Source of the DNA: CAYPGJ01 sp050174775
GTDB lineage: Bacteria > Planctomycetota > Phycisphaerae > Phycisphaerales > UBA1924
DNA length: 64,000 nt
Direction: 5' to 3'
Assembly (NCBI GenBank): GCA_050174775.1
Contig: JBFXJP010000007.1
Location: forward strand, 132,218 to 196,217
Shown here: positions 60,779 to 64,000 of the stretch, in pieces
Numbering within the stretch: position 1 is the first letter of the stretch
Layout of the letters: every line of letters begins with the position of its first letter
The notes under the pieces: model-generated
Database searches by the model: none
Told to the model about the DNA's origin: nothing
The model's input: the letters and a program-made list of their open reading frames with translations, nothing else
Made by a program: the position numbers and the translations under genes

Positions 60779-60989
60779 ACGCTCTGCCGCGAGGCGGGGC
60801 GTTTTTCTTTGGTGGGTGGGGGGCGGGTGCGCGGAAGATGGGCGCGTACGTGCGAGAGATAGAGAAGAAAGAGGGCATGGAGCCCTCACCCTTCCCTCTC
60901 CCATTCGCCAAGCGAATGGGAGAGGAGGGAAGAGCGGACGCGCTGAGTTCCGTACGCTCTGGCGCGAGGCGGGGCGTTTTTCTTTGGAG
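60779..60989. repeat. Compound terminator/hairpin repeat, copy B (after rpsI)
   Basis: It has the same order as copy A: ACGCTCTGCC-GCGA-GGCGGGGCGT plus T5 (60779-60806, the rpsI terminator), a spacer, AGGGCATGGAGCCCTCACCC, and the hairpin CCTCTCCCATTCG-CCAAG-CGAATGGGAGAGG (60895-60925). A second terminator-like stem with one mismatch closes it (about 60955-60982). Compared with copy A the hairpin has changed one base pair (G-C to T-A) on both sides, so pairing is preserved. The trailing TTTGGAGGG supplies the ribosome binding site of the next gene. Confidence 0.88.
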
Positions 60990-60998
60990 GGCTTCGAC

Positions 60999-61769
60999 AT
61001 GGACGCAAACCTTGCCGGGAGCATCGCGCGGTCGCTGGACGCTGATCCGCGCCTGTTGGATGTGTTGCCGGAGCTGCTCGCGGACCTGGATGCGCTCGGG
61101 GGGGACGCGGACGAGGTGGTGGGAGCGTTGCGCGGGCGTGTGGGAGCGGGAGCGCGGGTGGTGGACATCGCGTGCGGGAAGGGAGTGATCTCGATCGCGT
61201 TGGCGGAGCGGTTGGGCGCGCAGGTGGTGGGGGTCGATGGGATGCCGGTGTTCGTGGAGGATGCGCGTGGCCGCGCGAATGCGGCGGGAGTTGGGGAGCT
61301 GTGCGAGTTCCGGTGCGGGGATGTGCGGTGCTTGAGCGAGCGCGACGGGCTGTTTGATGCCGCGCTGTTGATCGGGGCGCACGATGCGTTGGGGGGTATC
61401 GCGGAGACGGTGGGCGCGGTGCGCGCGCTGGTGCTGGCGGGAGGGGTGATGGTGATCGACGACGGGTTTCTGGTAGGCGAGACGGATGACGTTACGCTCG
61501 CGCGCTCTCGAACGCTGGAGGAGACGAGACGCCTGCTCACATCGCACGGGGATGAGATCGTGGAGGAGCGGATCGCGCGCGAGGAGGAGCAGGGAGAGAT
61601 GGATGATCGATTGACGGCGCGGATTCGTGCGCGCGCAGAGGGGTTGGCAGAGCGGCGGCCGGAGTTGAGGGAGTTGCTGGAGGAGTATGTTCGGACGCAG
61701 GAGCGGGCGGGGACGGAGCTGGCGCGGACGCTGCGGTACGCGATGTGGGTGATGAAGAAGCGAGGATAG
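60999..61769 (+). CDS. SAM-dependent methyltransferase (class I)
   Basis: A 256-residue protein started at the ATG at 60999, with GGAGG ten bases upstream. The SAM-binding motif I is VVDIACGKGVISIALAERLG (about 49-68), and the acidic residue ending strand 2 is in VVGVDGMPVF. The motif IV-like region FDAALLIGAHDALGG and VMVIDDGFLV complete the Rossmann core. The C-terminal region (about 165-256) is helical and charged, ending KKRG. The substrate is unknown; the pattern resembles small-molecule methyltransferases. The ribosome binding site is made by the border of the upstream repeat, which is unusual. It is convergent with the BFD-like gene. Confidence 0.85.
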   Translation: MDANLAGSIARSLDADPRLLDVLPELLADLDALGGDADEVVGALRGRVGAGARVVDIACGKGVISIALAERLGAQVVGVDGMPVFVEDARGRANAAGVGELCEFRCGDVRCLSERDGLFDAALLIGAHDALGGIAETVGAVRALVLAGGVMVIDDGFLVGETDDVTLARSRTLEETRRLLTSHGDEIVEERIAREEEQGEMDDRLTARIRARAEGLAERRPELRELLEEYVRTQERAGTELARTLRYAMWVMKKRG

Positions 61770-61849
61770 AGAGGTGGAGAGGCGGCGCGAGATGATCGAC
61801 GGCGCCGAGCGTGTGCGACGATGCCACACGCACGAGGGGGAGGTTCTGG

Positions 61850-61878
61850 CGTGGCCCCCGGCTGCGCCGTAGGCCACG
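61850..61878. terminator. Stem-loop between convergent genes
   Basis: CGTGGCC and GGCCACG form 7-bp arms around a 15-base loop, between the methyltransferase (plus) and the BFD-like gene (minus, ends at 61890). There is no T-tract, so it is a weak candidate for a shared terminator. Confidence 0.4.
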
Positions 61879-61889
61879 GCACACACCAT

Positions 61890-62174
61890 TCAGGTTTCGC
61901 CTTCGTCAGCGCGGAGTTCGCGGACGCCGGTTTTGTGGAAGGACTTGCGTCGCTCGGCGTAGTCGGCAGGTGAGGCCTTGAGGTCGGGCAGTTCGCCGTT
62001 GACGTGCATCTGGTGGAGTCGTTTCAAGACGGGGACGCACCAGTGGCAGCCGGTGCCGGCGCCTAGACACTCGGAGATGAGTGAGGCGACTGGCGGGTCT
62101 TCGCGCTCGAGGAAGGTTCGGATCTTCCGGAGAGAGACGTGGAAGCAGAGACAGACCTCGTCGTCGGGGGACAT
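61890..62174 (-). CDS. BFD-like [2Fe-2S]-binding protein
   Basis: A 94-residue protein with the four-Cys arrangement of the bacterioferritin-associated ferredoxin (BFD) domain: C-x-C in VCLCFHVSLRKIRTF and C-x-x-C in GAGTGCHWCVPVL. It probably binds a [2Fe-2S] cluster. Residues after 55 are a charged tail not found in minimal Bfd (about 64 residues). BFD domains help to mobilise iron from bacterioferritin or serve as electron-transfer modules in larger enzymes; no bacterioferritin gene is near. It stands 32 bases beyond the hisS stop on the same strand and may be co-transcribed with it. Confidence 0.85.
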   Translation of the reverse strand: MSPDDEVCLCFHVSLRKIRTFLEREDPPVASLISECLGAGTGCHWCVPVLKRLHQMHVNGELPDLKASPADYAERRKSFHKTGVRELRADEGET

Positions 62175-62206
62175 GACAGGGAAGTGTAGTGGCGTGGCGG
62201 CGGAGA

Positions 62207-63598
62207 TCAGCGCGGCGGCGCGATGCGCTCGGCGAGCGCGGTCGCGAGGGAGGCGAGGTCGTTGGCGACGACTTCGTGTTGCTCTTTGGAGGAGAGGTCT
62301 TTGAGTTGTGCGCGGGTGTCGGACTCGAGGATGACGGCGTAGCGTGCGCGGGCCTTGTCGGCGTCCTGGAGGAGTTTGCCGACGTTGCGTGTGGACTTGT
62401 AGGAGCGGCGGGCGTGGAGGCCTTGGCGGCGGAGGGCGGCGAGGAGTGGGCGGAGGACGAGTGCGTCGGCGTCGTCGCTGGCTGGGAGGATGAAGGCGTC
62501 GGGGGCGAGGCCAAGATCGCGCGCGATGTCGTCATCGGAGGGCATGAGGCCCTTGTCCTGCAGGACGAGAGAGATGACGACGTCGCCCATGGCGAAGCCG
62601 ACGGCGGGTGTGGGCGCTCCGCCGAAGAGTTCGACGAGGTTGTCGTATCGGCCGCCGCCGGCGATGGCTCGCTCGGCGCCGGTGGTTTCGTGGACTTCGA
62701 AGACGGTGCCGGTGTAGTAGGCGAGGCCGCGGACGATGCCGGTGCTTAGCCCACACCATTCAACTACGCCAGCATCGTCAAGACGATCCCAAAGTGATTG
62801 AAAACTAGCCAATCCTTGAATCGTGAACGCCAATCCCGAAAACGTGCTCTCAAGCTGCTTCTTGAATGCCATCGGGCTCAATGGCGCAGTCAGAGCTTGT
62901 ATGCGACCCAGCACAACAAAATCGTCGAAGGACTCAGGGATTCCCAGTTCCTTTGCACGGATGTCTGTCTCAGTCGTAGACACCTTTGATCGACGATCAA
63001 GCCATTGGAACACTTGGTCATGCAGTTGCTCTTCAATCCCGAAGACATTCATCGCGCTTTGCATGAAGTGACGATCGTTAATATTCAGACGCACATCATT
63101 CGGCGTTAATCCCATGGCCCTCAAGCCATCGACACAACACGCGATCACTTCCGCGTCGGCTTCGGGCGACGGATCGCCGAGGGAATCGACGTTCCACTGG
63201 AGGAACTCGCGGAGTCGGCCGCGCTGGGGCCTCTCGGCGCGGAAGTAGGGGCCGATGGAGAACCACTTGATGGGCTTGGGGAGCGCGTTCGCTTTGGTGG
63301 CGACCATGCGCGCGAGGGTGGGGGTGAATTCGGGGCGGAGTGCGAAAGGGGTTTCGCCGCCGGCGCGGGAGAAGGAGAAGAGTTCGGAGATGATGCCTTC
63401 GCCGGACTTGACGGTGTAGAGGTCGAGGTGTTCGAAGGTGGGGCCGTCGATCTCGTCGAAGCCGTGACGGACGGCGGTGCGGCGCCACTTGTCCTCGAGC
63501 CAGAGACGGCGGGCCATCTCGATGGGGTAGAAGTCGCGCGTGCCTCGCGGGGGCTGGAAGGAGGTGGGCGCGGGCTTGGTGGGCTTGGGGTCGGACAT
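62207..63598 (-). CDS. hisS: Histidyl-tRNA synthetase, mosaic gene
   Basis: A 463-residue class II aminoacyl-tRNA synthetase. The catalytic core has FQPPRGTRDFYPIEMARR near the start, LRPEFTPTLARMV, YFRAERPQRGRLREF (motif 2) and the histidine-binding signature RGLAYYTGTVFEV, where the usual RGLDYY has Ala for Asp. Motif 3 is AIAGGGRYDNL. The C-terminal anticodon-binding domain begins near residue 370 (DALVLRPLLAALRRQGLHA). Residues about 160-283 are encoded by DNA with clearly lower G+C content than the rest of the gene (see separate entry), yet the reading frame is intact and the motifs are conserved, so the enzyme should work. It starts close to a divergent partial gene at the right edge. 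Confidence 0.95.
   Translation of the reverse strand: MSDPKPTKPAPTSFQPPRGTRDFYPIEMARRLWLEDKWRRTAVRHGFDEIDGPTFEHLDLYTVKSGEGIISELFSFSRAGGETPFALRPEFTPTLARMVATKANALPKPIKWFSIGPYFRAERPQRGRLREFLQWNVDSLGDPSPEADAEVIACCVDGLRAMGLTPNDVRLNINDRHFMQSAMNVFGIEEQLHDQVFQWLDRRSKVSTTETDIRAKELGIPESFDDFVVLGRIQALTAPLSPMAFKKQLESTFSGLAFTIQGLASFQSLWDRLDDAGVVEWCGLSTGIVRGLAYYTGTVFEVHETTGAERAIAGGGRYDNLVELFGGAPTPAVGFAMGDVVISLVLQDKGLMPSDDDIARDLGLAPDAFILPASDDADALVLRPLLAALRRQGLHARRSYKSTRNVGKLLQDADKARARYAVILESDTRAQLKDLSSKEQHEVVANDLASLATALAERIAPPR
62750..63120 (-). other. Low-G+C segment inside hisS
   Basis: From about 62750 to 63120 the DNA drops to about half G+C by eye, against about 70% on both sides, and codons change (Ile ATT, Asn AAT, Lys AAA, Leu TTG and CTT instead of G/C-ending ones). 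The borders are sharp: GTGCTTAGCCCACACC on one side and the ATGGCCCTCAAGCC region on the other. The encoded residues (about 160-283) cover the insertion/linker between motif 2 and the histidine-binding signature. A recombination tract from a related, less G+C-rich hisS is the likeliest explanation. Confidence 0.7.
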
Positions 63599-63686
63599 GG
63601 GAGGGATGAGGGTACACCGACGCGCGCGGGGGCGGGGCGTGCGGGAGGGACGTAGGCTGTCGGGCGCGGGGGAATCGGAGTGCGCG

Positions 63687-64000
63687 GTGCGGTCGAGCGG
63701 GCTGGTGAGCGTTGCTGGGATCGTGGGGGTGGGTGCGTTCGTTGTTGCGTTGGTGGCGTTGCCGGAGGGACGTGAGCGGCCGGTGCGCGTGGTGGGTGGC
63801 GGGGATGGGTGGGGGAACCGGGATCGGCCGTTGATGACGGATCAGCGGTGCGAGCCGAGCATGGCGGTGGTGGATCTGCTGGATCGGTTTCGGGATGGAG
63901 GAGTCGGCGTTGCGCGCGTGGGGGGAGGCGCGGTCGCGGATGGAGGAGGACGTGACGATCGACGGGGGGACGGCCACGGACTGGTACAACCTCGCGTGCT
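63687..64000 (+). CDS. Partial membrane-anchored protein, probable frameshift
   Basis: The frame begins at a GTG at 63687 (VRSSGLVSVAGIVGVGAFVV, then ALVALPEGRERPVRV) with one hydrophobic anchor and stays open to the window end. A second, more protein-like frame begins at an ATG at 63895 (MEESALRAWGEARSRMEEDV, then TIDGGTATDWYNLAC). The latter resembles the start of a TPR-type repeat (DWYNLAC). The switch near 63890 suggests either a frameshift joining the two parts into one protein, or a second gene overlapping the first. The end is outside the window. No ribosome binding site distinguishes the options. Confidence 0.45.
   Translation, partial: MRSSGLVSVAGIVGVGAFVVALVALPEGRERPVRVVGGGDGWGNRDRPLMTDQRCEPSMAVVDLLDRFRDGGVGVARVGGGAVADGGGRDDRRGDGHGLVQPRV

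Noticed and set aside
59675..61882. A 735-codon minus-strand open frame across rplM, rpsI and the methyltransferase
   Set aside because: It is antisense to two certain ribosomal protein genes and has Ser/Arg/Pro-rich non-protein character.

Overview
The window reads as chromosomal DNA of a planctomycete, most likely of the class Phycisphaerae. It is very G+C-rich. It carries an ECF sigma factor overlapping a Ser/Thr kinase with a repeat-rich C-terminus, two secreted proteins ending in the short dockerin-like motif typical of that class, a secreted protein ending in a VPAPG...RRRR sorting-type tail, and Gram-negative heptose/LPS genes. I infer the taxonomy from gene content and protein style, not from rRNA, and none is present here.

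Region by region. 1-4.4 kb (minus strand): three overlapping genes of a type IV pilus/type II secretion inner-membrane platform led by pilM; the last gene runs off the left edge. 4.7-8 kb (plus): a four-repeat S1 RNA-binding protein and argS. 8-17.3 kb (minus): an alpha/beta hydrolase, an enlarged rseP, dxr, an RNase E/G with an unusual repeated tail, and ptsI. 17.4-22.4 kb: a secreted SUMF1-fold protein, rho, a small membrane-anchored protein, a thioredoxin-fold protein and deoC. 22.4-25 kb: a solitary cytosine-C5 DNA methyltransferase and two membrane proteins. 25.0-26.6 kb is a gene-poor islet of less G+C-rich DNA with three small minus-strand ORFs and several inverted repeats. 26.6-29.1 kb: LPS-type kinase, heptosyltransferase and gmhB. 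29.1-32.4 kb: kinase and ECF sigma pair. 32.6-33.9 kb: secreted kelch/Ig/dockerin-like protein.

34-37.4 kb is the conserved translation cluster tRNA-Thr, tuf, rpmG, tRNA-Trp, secE, nusG. The rplKAJL-rpoBC block that normally follows is absent and is replaced by an SDR gene. 38-44 kb: two TPM-domain proteins, an S9 peptidase, an FAD monooxygenase and tRNA-Arg. 44-51 kb: a DUF5946 protein, glyS, a LuxR-type regulator, a beta-helix dockerin-like protein, a membrane protein and a putative zinc protease. 51.6-54.7 kb: lexA, dprA and a DinB-fold protein, which form a DNA-damage/DNA-uptake neighbourhood. 55-62 kb: a solitary atpD, a 38-residue membrane peptide, a DUF1579 protein, a CPBP protease, rplM-rpsI, a methyltransferase and a BFD-like Fe-S protein. 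62.2-63.6 kb: hisS, then a partial gene at the right edge.

The most interesting points are these. (1) A sharply bounded, much less G+C-rich segment lies inside hisS (about 62.75-63.12 kb) and looks like intragenic recombination; glyS shows a milder codon-usage switch. (2) Compound repeats follow both atpD and rpsI. Each has two GNRA-loop terminator stems around a 13-bp hairpin, with a compensatory base-pair change between copies. (3) The RNase E tail carries a DSWDV(E/D)P motif four times, alternating with Arg/Gly blocks. (4) A strand-composition switch (C-rich to G-rich on the plus strand) lies near 22 kb. (5) There is the small-ORF islet at 25-26.6 kb. I found no CRISPR array, complete mobile element, rRNA or clearly new multi-gene defence system.
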